7,131 bases of DNA from Candidatus Binatia bacterium (GCA_025922795.1 JAICHC010000139.1:1-7131); one strand, 5' to 3'. Positions 1 through 6,046 are shown, numbered from the stretch's first letter. The notes: generated from the letters alone by a model not told the origin. Numbers and translations are program-made.

Positions 1-249
1 CGCCCATGGCGGTTGATCGCGCTGGCCTTCAAATCCTTGCGCCGGCTGTGGCCGGATTACGATCTCTGGCGCGATTTCCCGTACGAATACGAGAAAGATC
101 GGCTTGCCATCGACCTCATCAATGGCAGTGAGCTGCTGCGCCGTTGGGTGGATGATCCCGCCGCAACCGCTGCTGATCTCGACAGGCTTGCCGAGCCGGA
201 CGAGAAATTGTGGCGGGAAGAGCGGGAAGCTTTGCTGCTCTACCGGTGA
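1..249 (+). CDS. NamZ/DUF1343 exo-beta-N-acetylmuramidase, C-terminal end (partial)
   Basis: This is an 82-residue C-terminal fragment. The frame is open to the left window edge, so the true start is outside; the TTG at 13 is internal. The segment with FPYEYEKDRLAIDLINGSEL, then LRRWVDD, and an ending in EREALLLYR is the usual tail of the DUF1343 (PF07075) family, recognised from memory. That family includes NamZ, a secreted enzyme removing N-acetylmuramic acid from the non-reducing end of peptidoglycan fragments during wall recycling. The catalytic region and any signal peptide lie outside the window, so activity cannot be judged. It converges on the substrate-binding protein gene with 34 bp between the stop codons. 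I saw no convincing terminator hairpin there. The family call is fairly secure; the substrate is assumed from the family. Confidence 0.8.
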   Translation, partial: RPWRLIALAFKSLRRLWPDYDLWRDFPYEYEKDRLAIDLINGSELLRRWVDDPAATAADLDRLAEPDEKLWREEREALLLYR

Positions 250-283
250 ATCGACGCAGTCACTCACGTCCATCAACCTGCTC

Positions 284-1282
284 CTACTTCAACCCCAGTG
301 CCTTAATGAAGCCGCTTTCGTCCAACTCTCTCATAACACTGTTGTCCAGTATTTCTTCCGCTTTGACGTCGCGGACCTTGGGATTGTCGCGGGCGGTGAA
401 GTCGATGAGCGTTTTCCACCCTTTGTCGATCGGATAGGGCACCTTGCTGCGGATCTTCAAGATATAAATGTTATAGGCGATATCGAGTAACTCGTTATCG
501 GTGATGCCGGTGTAGCCGGCCAGGATTTTCTTGCTGAGCGATTTGTTCTCAAGGTTTAACTTGATGGCTTCGAGATAGGCTTTCATAAAGCTCATCACTG
601 ACGGCCGCTTTGCCTGCAGATATCGCCTGGTTGTGGCGATGCCGTTGAACGGGAAATCTTCACCGAGTTTGGAAATATCGATGATCGCGTTGAAACCCTC
701 CCGCTCCAGCATTTTGGCGAAAGAGTTTCCGAGGCCCATGGCCGCACCGGCGATCTGTCTTTGCTGCAGCGCAGAATAGGTTTCGCGCAGCCCGCCGGTG
801 TAGATAATTTTCACGTCCTTGTCCGGCACGAGCCCGTGATGGGTCAAGCCGAACCGCGCCCAGTAGTCGGTATTCGCCCCACGCCGAGTCACACCGATGG
901 CTTGACCTTTGAGATCGGCGACTTGCTTGATCTCCGGTCGCGCCATGATTTGCGCCGCCATGCTGTTTATAGTGGTTGCTATGTAGGCCATGTCGACCCC
1001 GGCGGCTTTGCCAAACAGCGCTGCCGAGCCGCCGATCTGGCCGATTTGAATATCGCCAGCGATCATCACCGGGACAATGCGCGTGCTGCCGCCCAAGTAG
1101 ACCGTGGAAACTTCCAAACCGTATTTCTCGAAGAGATTTGCCTTAGCCGCCGTAACCAGAGTCCATTCCGCGGGGCTGATCGAAGAATAACCGGCCACGA
1201 GCTTTTCGGCGGCCATCGACGAACTTGTTTCGTTGACGAGCAATTGAAAGACGACGGTGAGTCCGACTACGAGAGTTCTCAT
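284..1282 (-). CDS. ABC transporter substrate-binding protein, NMT1/SsuA/TauA type
   Basis: A 332-residue periplasmic binding protein of the NMT1/THI5-like class, whose relatives bind sulfonates, taurine, nitrate or pyrimidine precursors. The N terminus MRTLVVGLTVVFQLLV is a signal peptide, with likely cleavage near residues 24-25 (SMAA before EK). The mature part has the class's opening pattern: a GYSSIS strand, then ANLFEKYGLEV (49-58), a GGSTRIV loop (64-70), AGDIQIGQIGGSA (75-87), and later DLKGQAIGV (123-131). A GTG at 1300 would add six residues (MSRRQT), but the ATG at 1282 has GGAGG at 1289-1293 six bases upstream, so I chose the ATG. No permease or ATPase gene is adjacent, so it is an orphan in this window and the ligand cannot be inferred. 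It is divergent from the PaaA-like gene across about 250 bp. Confidence 0.85.
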   Translation of the reverse strand: MRTLVVGLTVVFQLLVNETSSSMAAEKLVAGYSSISPAEWTLVTAAKANLFEKYGLEVSTVYLGGSTRIVPVMIAGDIQIGQIGGSAALFGKAAGVDMAYIATTINSMAAQIMARPEIKQVADLKGQAIGVTRRGANTDYWARFGLTHHGLVPDKDVKIIYTGGLRETYSALQQRQIAGAAMGLGNSFAKMLEREGFNAIIDISKLGEDFPFNGIATTRRYLQAKRPSVMSFMKAYLEAIKLNLENKSLSKKILAGYTGITDNELLDIAYNIYILKIRSKVPYPIDKGWKTLIDFTARDNPKVRDVKAEEILDNSVMRELDESGFIKALGLK

Positions 1283-1288
1283 CGTTTG

Positions 1289-1293
1289 CCTCC
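1289..1293 (-). promoter_or_regulatory. Shine-Dalgarno site that sets the start of the substrate-binding protein
   Basis: GGAGG on the minus strand lies six bases before the ATG at 1282 and falls inside the longer GTG-started reading. This favours the ATG, which also places the hydrophobic signal peptide at the very N terminus. Confidence 0.7.
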
Positions 1294-1309
1294 GCGACAC
1301 GTTCGATTG

Positions 1310-1331
1310 TCCTAGTACGCTCCTAGCAGGC
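1310..1331. repeat. Two near-tandem 11-bp units starting TCCTAG
   Basis: Two adjacent 11-bp units (1310-1320 and 1321-1331) match at 9 of 11 positions and both begin TCCTAG. They lie 28-49 bp upstream of the substrate-binding protein ATG. The spacing is about one helical turn, so same-face binding by a regulator is possible. A TTGACG -35-like hexamer on the minus strand (1344-1349) lies beside them, but no acceptable -10 is found 16-18 bp downstream of it. The repeat is visible; its role is inference. Confidence 0.3.
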
Positions 1332-1336
1332 GCGCC

Positions 1337-1347
1337 GACGCAGCGTC
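1337..1347. repeat. Inverted repeat GACGC-A-GCGTC
   Basis: A perfect inverted repeat with 5-bp arms and a one-base centre. It lies about 150 bp upstream of the start site predicted for the sigma-54 promoter, within the usual distance for an enhancer-binding-protein site. It is short enough to occur by chance in GC-rich DNA. Confidence 0.3.
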
Positions 1348-1398
1348 AATCCCAAACTGTGAATGCTCATTTCTCAATTGTAGGAAGTGGGGCCATCG

Positions 1399-1411
1399 TT
1401 TCTCGCAGAAA
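1399..1411. repeat. Inverted repeat TTTCT-CGC-AGAAA
   Basis: A perfect inverted repeat with 5-bp arms and a 3-bp centre, about 90 bp upstream of the predicted sigma-54 start site. It is a second candidate for activator binding. Its arms do not match those of the repeat at 1337-1347, so the two would not be copies of one operator. Confidence 0.3.
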
Positions 1412-1468
1412 TCGGAAAGACTCTTCGCAGCCACTCGCAATCTCCTGAAGCGTCACTGGCTTTATGCA

Positions 1469-1484
1469 TGGCACTCTCCTTGCT
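1469..1484 (+). promoter_or_regulatory. Sigma-54 (RpoN) -24/-12 promoter
   Basis: TGGCAC, five bases, then TTGCT is an exact match to the sigma-54 core elements (TGGCAC-N5-TTGCW), with the GG and GC dinucleotides at the required spacing. Transcription would begin near 1494-1496, giving an untranslated leader of about 40 bases that contains the strong ribosome-binding site at 1522-1530. Ten fixed bases at this spacing are unlikely by chance in 7 kb, and both position and orientation suit the gene at 1534. Sigma-54 promoters need an ATP-hydrolysing enhancer-binding activator; none is encoded in the window. Confidence 0.75.
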
Positions 1485-1521
1485 TTTGATCCATTGAGCA
1501 CCAACAAAGCCGCTTAAGACT

Positions 1522-1530
1522 AAGGAGGGG
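1522..1530 (+). promoter_or_regulatory. Strong ribosome-binding site of the PaaA-like gene
   Basis: AAGGAGGGG lies just before the ATG at 1534 and is close to full complementarity with the 16S rRNA tail. It fixes this start and suggests efficient translation. Confidence 0.75.
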
Positions 1531-1533
1531 AGA

Positions 1534-2250
1534 ATGTTTACCGACAAGATCGAATTAGCAGATTTCGACAAAATGGAGCCGGAGTACAAAGAACTTTTAG
1601 GTCATGTGCTGACGATTCAAGCCGACTGCGAGATCGGCGGGCCGCACTTGTACGTGGAAAAGATGTTGCCGGCGGCGCCGACCAAGCTCGATCAATTGAT
1701 CGTCGCGCGCACCGCCGCCGAGGAGATCGACCATTTTCGTAAAATCGCCCGTGTAGCCGGAGACATCGGGGTCGACGTTTCTTTCGTGCTGAGCCAGCCG
1801 AACGAGAAGCGCTTTGTCGACGCCTTTCGCGGTGTGATCGACACGTGGGAGGACAATGCGGTGTTCGGCTTTTTGATTGACCGGGTTGGGCGCTATCAGC
1901 TGGAGGAATTTTTTGATTGCAGCTACCTGCCGCTCCAACGGATTCTCCCCGATATCGTAATGGAGGAACTGGGTCACATCGAGTACGGCTTTAATAAGAC
2001 CGTGGAGCTAATTCAGTCGGGCGACGAGGGCAAGGCCAAGGCGCAAAAGGCGGTGGATTTCTGGTACGTACGCGCTCTGGATATGTTCGGCAGAGCTGGG
2101 TCGAAGCGTTCCGAGCGCTATCGTTACTGGGGCCTCAAACGACGCACCAATGAACAGGCGCGGCAAGATTATCAGACCGAAGTCAACCCGATCCTGAAGA
2201 AGATCGGACTCACGGTTCCGGATCCGCTGAAAGGGCGGCGCTATCTATAA
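1534..2250 (+). CDS. PaaA-like diiron oxygenase (PaaA/PaaC family, ferritin-like)
   Basis: A 238-residue all-helical protein of the phenylacetyl-CoA epoxidase PaaA/PaaC family (PF05138). Expected diiron ligands are visible in two halves: E33 (ADCEIGG), then E64 and H67 in EEIDH; later D116 or E124, then E145 and H148 in EELGH. From memory, the stretch DRVGRYQ to EELGH (116-148) lines up without gaps on E. coli PaaA. The FWYVRALDMFG (176-186) and IGLTVPDP (224-231) segments also have clear PaaA counterparts. PaaA proper has about 309 residues, so this protein lacks roughly the last 70. No PaaB, PaaC or PaaE reductase gene is nearby, so phenylacetyl-CoA is not a safe substrate call. A BoxB-like or other stand-alone oxygenase role is possible. 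It is first gene of a short operon behind a sigma-54 promoter. Family is confident; substrate is unknown. Confidence 0.85.
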   Translation: MFTDKIELADFDKMEPEYKELLGHVLTIQADCEIGGPHLYVEKMLPAAPTKLDQLIVARTAAEEIDHFRKIARVAGDIGVDVSFVLSQPNEKRFVDAFRGVIDTWEDNAVFGFLIDRVGRYQLEEFFDCSYLPLQRILPDIVMEELGHIEYGFNKTVELIQSGDEGKAKAQKAVDFWYVRALDMFGRAGSKRSERYRYWGLKRRTNEQARQDYQTEVNPILKKIGLTVPDPLKGRRYL

Positions 2251-2267
2251 AGCGCGAAGGAGGGAAT

Positions 2268-2459
2268 ATGCCGGAAGCAGCACCAAATACGGAAAAACTG
2301 GACGAGCATCTAAGAGCAGTTGTGCAAGCGCTCCACGGGGCGGTTAAGCAGGGAATCCCGCACGTGAAAGAACCGGAGATCGTCGATAAGGCGGTCGCAG
2401 ACTGCAAGGAATTACTCGACGAAATCATGAAGGGAGAGGTTAAGGAGTGGCTTAATTAG
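2268..2459 (+). CDS. Small helical protein of unknown function
   Basis: A 63-residue acidic protein that I do not recognise. It starts 17 bp after the PaaA-like stop and has its own strong ribosome-binding site (AAGGAGGG at 2257-2264), so it is very likely real and co-transcribed. The sequence predicts two or three amphipathic helices, roughly residues 8-30 and 36-60, with a break at GIPHVKEP. It has one cysteine (C46) and three histidines (H14, H23, H32). It has no signal peptide and no membrane segment. It does not resemble PaaB, which is larger. Being paired with a diiron oxygenase, it could be a partner or stabilising subunit, but that rests on position alone. Confidence 0.7.
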   Translation: MPEAAPNTEKLDEHLRAVVQALHGAVKQGIPHVKEPEIVDKAVADCKELLDEIMKGEVKEWLN

Positions 2460-2491
2460 GCAACGACCGGTGAGCTGGCGATAGAAGAACT

Positions 2492-2509
2492 CGCAAAGGA
2501 CGCAAAGGC
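2492..2509. repeat. Tandem 9-bp repeat CGCAAAGGA/CGCAAAGGC
   Basis: Two adjacent 9-bp units differ only in the last base. They sit in the 51-bp gap between the convergent ends of the small protein gene and the M20 peptidase gene. GCAAAG-type short tandem repeats occur in intergenic DNA of many environmental bacteria, so this may be a fragment of such an element. I saw no terminator hairpin in this gap, although two transcription units meet here. Confidence 0.45.
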
Positions 2510-2510
2510 A

Positions 2511-3644
2511 TCAAGCCGCACTGAAGCCCAATTTTCTTTCGATGTAATTCTCATAAATCCGGTAAAGCATTTCCATGGACGCGATATCGACCCACTCGTC
2601 GAGAGCGTGCAGGCTGCCGACGTAAGGCCGCGTCATAATGACGGGTATGCCATGGCGCGCGAGGTAGCGAGCGTCGCTGCCGCCGTGCTCGCGTATCAAC
2701 CGTACCGGCGCGCCGGTGATCTCCTCGGTCACTTTGAGATAAAGCGGGTCCGGCGCCAGGTTGGTGGGCTCGGCGGCGACCAGGACTTCCAATTCCATTT
2801 GCTCGTCCAATAATCGTTCGATGCCTGCTTGCATTTTCGCAACCGTGTGCGGCGCCGGGAAGCGGATGTCGCAGGTCACTTCGGCGCGATCAGGGACGCG
2901 GTTGGGTACGCGGTTTTGCGTTTCCACTACTGTGAATGTGCAGGTTGGATGCCAATGGTTGTCGCCCTTTTTGAGTCCATCGAAGTGAGCGCGAATCCTA
3001 CCAAGGGCACTAATGATCCGCTCGCAAGCGTTGTCGGCCAGCCATGGCCGGCTGCCGTGGCCCGCCGTACCGCGGGCCACGATTTTCACATGCAGCGTGC
3101 CTTTTTCTTCAACTGCGATGTCGTTGAGCGAACCGGAATCGGGAATGATGGCCGTGCCGCAGCGCATCCCGGCCTGCTCGAAGAGAAAGCGCGTGCCGTG
3201 AGTGCCGCCCCGTTCTTCGTCCGAGGTGACCGCCAAACCCAAGGAGGCACCGGGATGCCTTTCATGAATCGTGCGAAAAACTTCCAGCAGGATCGCCAAC
3301 TCGCCCTTCATGTCACCCGCGCCAGGGCCGTAAATTTTTCCATCTTTCAGAGCCGAACTGTATTCCGTGCCGGGCGGCAAAGAGACCACATCAAGGTGAG
3401 CCAGCAATAGGATCGCAGGCGCTGCTGCGCGGGTCGGCAGAAAGACGGTGCACGGAGCGTTGCCCTCGCGATAACGGTGCACGGTCACAGCGTCTGAAAC
3501 CTCCGCATGGTGAATGACGAATTCCATCCCGCGGTCAATCTCTTCAGGGCGATCCGCCGTGCTCGGAATGAGAATCAAATCCCGGGTGATCTCAACCAGG
3601 CGCTTGCGCAGCGTTTCCGAAGCTTGAGAGCCCGTGTCAGTCAC
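2511..3644 (-). CDS. M20-family dinuclear zinc peptidase/deacylase
   Basis: A 377-residue enzyme of the M20 family (ArgE/DapE/ACY1/CPG2). The metal centre is complete: H83 and D85 (AHLDVV), bridging D111 (GAGDMKG), catalytic E143 and ligand E144 (SDEERGG), D169 (IPDSGS), and H346 near the C terminus (GSLHALDE). The dimerisation or lid domain falls at about 180-295 and contains GHGSRP with H196. There is no signal peptide, so it is cytoplasmic. The family hydrolyses N-acyl amino acids, dipeptides or succinyl-diaminopimelate; the sequence does not tell which. It is last in the four-gene operon. Its GTG start overlaps the stop of the upstream ATP-grasp gene (GTGACTGA, 8 nt), which suggests translational coupling. 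Context suggests that it hydrolyses an amide bond related to the product of the ligases upstream. Confidence 0.87.
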   Translation of the reverse strand: MTDTGSQASETLRKRLVEITRDLILIPSTADRPEEIDRGMEFVIHHAEVSDAVTVHRYREGNAPCTVFLPTRAAAPAILLLAHLDVVSLPPGTEYSSALKDGKIYGPGAGDMKGELAILLEVFRTIHERHPGASLGLAVTSDEERGGTHGTRFLFEQAGMRCGTAIIPDSGSLNDIAVEEKGTLHVKIVARGTAGHGSRPWLADNACERIISALGRIRAHFDGLKKGDNHWHPTCTFTVVETQNRVPNRVPDRAEVTCDIRFPAPHTVAKMQAGIERLLDEQMELEVLVAAEPTNLAPDPLYLKVTEEITGAPVRLIREHGGSDARYLARHGIPVIMTRPYVGSLHALDEWVDIASMEMLYRIYENYIERKLGFSAA

Positions 3645-5019
3645 GATCGTAACCCCATTCGACCGGTAACTCGGACCACGCCCGATTGAGTAGCACCGTA
3701 CATTCGTCGATCTGATCAGCGATGCAGACGAACTGGCCTTTCAACACTCGGCCCTCGAGGTCGGTATTGAAATTGAAAGGAATGATGCCGGCAGCCGAGC
3801 CGGTTCGATACAATACCCCGGCGCGTTCGATCAGCGCGATGAGATCTACTCCGGCCAAGGGTTTGCGAAATGCGATGTTGCGCATGAGCCAATCACCTTC
3901 GGGTTTGAGATGCCGGGCGAGAAAGGCCGGATAGGTGGCGCCGGTGACACGCGCGTTGATCTCGCAGAGGATCGTTTCCGAGCGTCCGCCGCGCTCGACA
4001 ATGAGAAAATCGACGCTGCAGGTGCCGCGAAAGCCCTGTCGGTGCAACCAGGTTCCGGCAATGCCGGCCTGGCGCCACAATTCGCGCTCGACCTCGGGAA
4101 ACTGCTGCGCCACCGGCGGGGGCGACATATTGCCCTGGTGGACGCTTTCTTCGCTGAGGATTTGTTCGGTCATGTCGAAGAGGAATACCGTGTCGGCGTT
4201 CAAAAACAGCTGGACGCTCGGGGACGCAAGCTTGCGCATGCCGAGAACGCCGTCTTCGATCCAGCCCTGCACCATGCAGGGGCCCTCGAAAAAAAGAAAT
4301 TCCGGAACCGCGGGCATTTCAAGCTCGCCGATGGCCATGACGATCATGCCGTAGCCCGAAGCGCCGATCTGGGCTTTGACGACGGCCTTGCGGTAGCCGA
4401 TCGCGCGGAGATTGTCCAAGCACGCGCCGACTTCCTCTTGATTCGACGCGAGCAGAGTATCGAAAACGGGCAACTGTTGTTCCACTTGATGGCGATAAAG
4501 AAGGTATTTGTTGTTGCCGTTCTTACTCCCGTCTAAAGTACTGATGGTTTGCTTACCCAGCAGTTCGGCGATCTTGACCAGCTTGGTGTCGGTGACAAAA
4601 CCATCCACCCACTCGGCGGGATGCTCGCGCAGCTTCTGAAAGAGCCGGGTTTGAGTCAACGCCTTCGCATCCTTGGCGGAGGCCAGCCGTTCGTAATCGG
4701 ATAGCTCGATGATTTGGTATTCCGGCAGCGGCAGACCGATCTCGTCGGCGAGATATTTCACGAGACTTGGCTCAGGTGAGACCTCGAGCAGCATCAGGTT
4801 GGGCCGTTCGTGAAACAGTAAATCGAGAATCGACATTACCCGCCCGCCGTAGGAATGAGAGCCGGTGATTTCATTCATCAATTGCCGGGTCTGATCGGTG
4901 TTGCCATAAAAGATCGAGTGGATGTTGGAGAAGAACAGCGCGCGGCGAGCCCACGAAGGTGGCGGCTGGCCGTGTCGAACTGTGACGGTGGGATTGGCGG
5001 ATGGCATCGTTGACTGCAT
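3637..5019 (-). CDS. PGM1-like ATP-grasp peptide ligase
   Basis: A 460-residue ATP-grasp ligase (ADP-forming carboxylate-amine ligase). Residues 25-165 look like a pre-ATP-grasp domain. ATP-binding elements follow: K171 (NNKYLLYR), K215 with the glycine-rich loop AQIGASGYGM (216-225), a VQGWIEDG hinge (250-257), D337 (SVDFLI), and the metal-binding CEINARVTGATYP (352-364) with E353, N355 and R357. The C-terminal part (about 400-450, with GIIPFNF and KGQFVCIADQIDE) resembles the C-terminal segment of PGM1, the pheganomycin peptide ligase, from memory. Cyanophycin-like or other amide ligases are alternatives. It begins four bases after the stop of the Ddl-like gene with only a weak ribosome-binding site, so coupled translation is likely. 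A second ATG at 5007 also lacks a good site. Ligase chemistry is well supported; both substrates are unknown. Confidence 0.8.
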   Translation of the reverse strand: MQSTMPSANPTVTVRHGQPPPSWARRALFFSNIHSIFYGNTDQTRQLMNEITGSHSYGGRVMSILDLLFHERPNLMLLEVSPEPSLVKYLADEIGLPLPEYQIIELSDYERLASAKDAKALTQTRLFQKLREHPAEWVDGFVTDTKLVKIAELLGKQTISTLDGSKNGNNKYLLYRHQVEQQLPVFDTLLASNQEEVGACLDNLRAIGYRKAVVKAQIGASGYGMIVMAIGELEMPAVPEFLFFEGPCMVQGWIEDGVLGMRKLASPSVQLFLNADTVFLFDMTEQILSEESVHQGNMSPPPVAQQFPEVERELWRQAGIAGTWLHRQGFRGTCSVDFLIVERGGRSETILCEINARVTGATYPAFLARHLKPEGDWLMRNIAFRKPLAGVDLIALIERAGVLYRTGSAAGIIPFNFNTDLEGRVLKGQFVCIADQIDECTVLLNRAWSELPVEWGYDRD

Positions 5020-5023
5020 CTTT

Positions 5024-6043
5024 CTATCTTGCCAGCGCCAGGCGCAGGATATGCTGGATCAAGCGCTCGTAAGATAAACCGGCCTTCATGGCCGATTGGG
5101 CAAACTCATCGTCGCGATCCAGATTGGGATTGGGATTCGCTTCGAGTATGACAACCTCGCCTTGCGGCGTAACGCGGAGGTCGATGCGGCCGTAGCCGTG
5201 GATGCGCAGCGCGCGGTAAACGGACTTGCAGATCTTGACAATCTGCTGGCCGGTGCCGTTGGGGAAGGGCTCGGCGAAAACATTTTGGATGCCCCAGCGT
5301 TTGCGATAAGCATCGTCCCATTTGGCCTTAAAGGTGGAAAACTTGGGCTGGCCCTCGGGGACTTCGGTGAAGATGACCTCGCGGAACGGAAAGACGCGCA
5401 GGCGGTCGTTACCGAGCAAGCTGACGTAAATTTCCCTACCCTCGATAAACTCTTCGGCCAACGCTGCCTGGTTCATGCGCTCGTGGATGAAACGAACCCG
5501 TTCCTCGAAGGCTTCGTCGTTTTCGACGAACGAGTCCAAGGAGATTCCGTAGGAGGCTTCTTCTTCGGCGGGCTTGATGAACAGGGGAAACTGGAGGCGC
5601 GGCGGTTTTTTGATTGCCGCGCCCGGTGAAAAAATCGCGAAGTTAGGCACGCGAATCTTGTGATACGCCAACAGTTCCTTGGCCATGCCTTTATTCTTGC
5701 AGAGCGTCAACCCGGTCGGACTCGAACCGGTGTAGGGCACGCTCATCATCTCGAGCAGGCCGGCAACGTTGCGGTCGTAGGCGGAGACCTCGTTGAAATG
5801 CTCGGTCAGGTTGAAGACGACGTCGGGCGGGTTGGCCTTGATCTCATCGATGATCATGCCGGGCTCGTCCCAGACGCCGATGGTGCGCACTTCGTGGCCG
5901 AGTTTTTTTAGCGCCTCGATCACATGCGCTTCCGCCGCCCAGTCGTCGGTTTTCAATTCCTTGGTGAAATCCTGATCTTCCGGCGGTGTTCCGGCGGTAT
6001 CGAAGAGGACGAGAACCTTGTGACGTCTTTTCGCTCGGGCCAT
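5024..6043 (-). CDS. D-Ala-D-Ala ligase-like ATP-grasp enzyme
   Basis: A 339-residue cytoplasmic ATP-grasp ligase related to D-alanine--D-alanine ligase. The N-terminal domain (about 8-110) ends in VFNLTEHF (76-83) and PYTGSSPTGLTLCKNKGMAK, a Ddl-like linker with K116 and K118. The ATP-grasp fold follows: K157 (FIKPAEEEASYGI), the E197-E198 hinge (AEEFIEGREIYV), R286 and D288 (GRIDLR), and metal ligands E301 and N303 in EANPNPNLDRDDE. Housekeeping Ddl usually carries an E-x-N-T-x-P-G motif there, so a substrate other than D-Ala-D-Ala is likely. The start at 6043 is three bases after the upstream gene's stop, with no strong ribosome-binding site. No mur genes are near, which also argues against a wall-synthesis role. 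Confidence 0.83.
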   Translation of the reverse strand: MARAKRRHKVLVLFDTAGTPPEDQDFTKELKTDDWAAEAHVIEALKKLGHEVRTIGVWDEPGMIIDEIKANPPDVVFNLTEHFNEVSAYDRNVAGLLEMMSVPYTGSSPTGLTLCKNKGMAKELLAYHKIRVPNFAIFSPGAAIKKPPRLQFPLFIKPAEEEASYGISLDSFVENDEAFEERVRFIHERMNQAALAEEFIEGREIYVSLLGNDRLRVFPFREVIFTEVPEGQPKFSTFKAKWDDAYRKRWGIQNVFAEPFPNGTGQQIVKICKSVYRALRIHGYGRIDLRVTPQGEVVILEANPNPNLDRDDEFAQSAMKAGLSYERLIQHILRLALAR

Positions 6044-6046
6044 AAT

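Noticed and set aside
250..283. Possible bidirectional terminator between the convergent NamZ-like and binding-protein genes
   Set aside because: Only a 4-bp GACG/CGTC pairing is present, with no stable stem and no T-run.
761..1315. 184-codon plus-strand ORF opposite the substrate-binding protein
   Set aside because: It is antisense to a well-supported secreted protein, and the translation is rich in Arg, His and Asp as expected for a shadow frame.
1320..1349. Sigma-70 promoter for the substrate-binding protein based on TTGACG (minus strand, 1344-1349)
   Set aside because: The hexamers 16-18 bp downstream match the -10 consensus at no more than 3 of 6 positions, so only half a promoter is visible.
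1374..1589. 71-codon minus-strand ORF in the divergent intergenic region
   Set aside because: It runs antisense through the PaaA-like start codon, its ribosome-binding site and the sigma-54 element, and has no ribosome-binding site of its own.
1534..2250. Calling the diiron gene paaA
   Set aside because: The protein is much shorter than PaaA and none of the other epoxidase subunits is present, so the symbol would overstate what is known.
2829..3410. 193-codon plus-strand ORF opposite the M20 gene
   Set aside because: It is antisense to a gene with a complete M20 metal site, its composition is typical of a shadow frame, and it has no family resemblance.
3910..4536. 208-codon plus-strand ORF opposite the PGM1-like ligase
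   Set aside because: It lies wholly antisense to a gene with clear ATP-grasp motifs and has no ribosome-binding site or recognisable domain; such shadows are common in GC-rich genes.
5096..5629. 177-codon plus-strand ORF opposite the Ddl-like ligase
   Set aside because: It is antisense to a gene with intact ligase motifs and shows no independent start signal.
5024..6043. Calling the Ddl-like gene ddl
   Set aside because: The metal-binding motif differs from housekeeping Ddl and the neighbourhood is not a cell-wall cluster.
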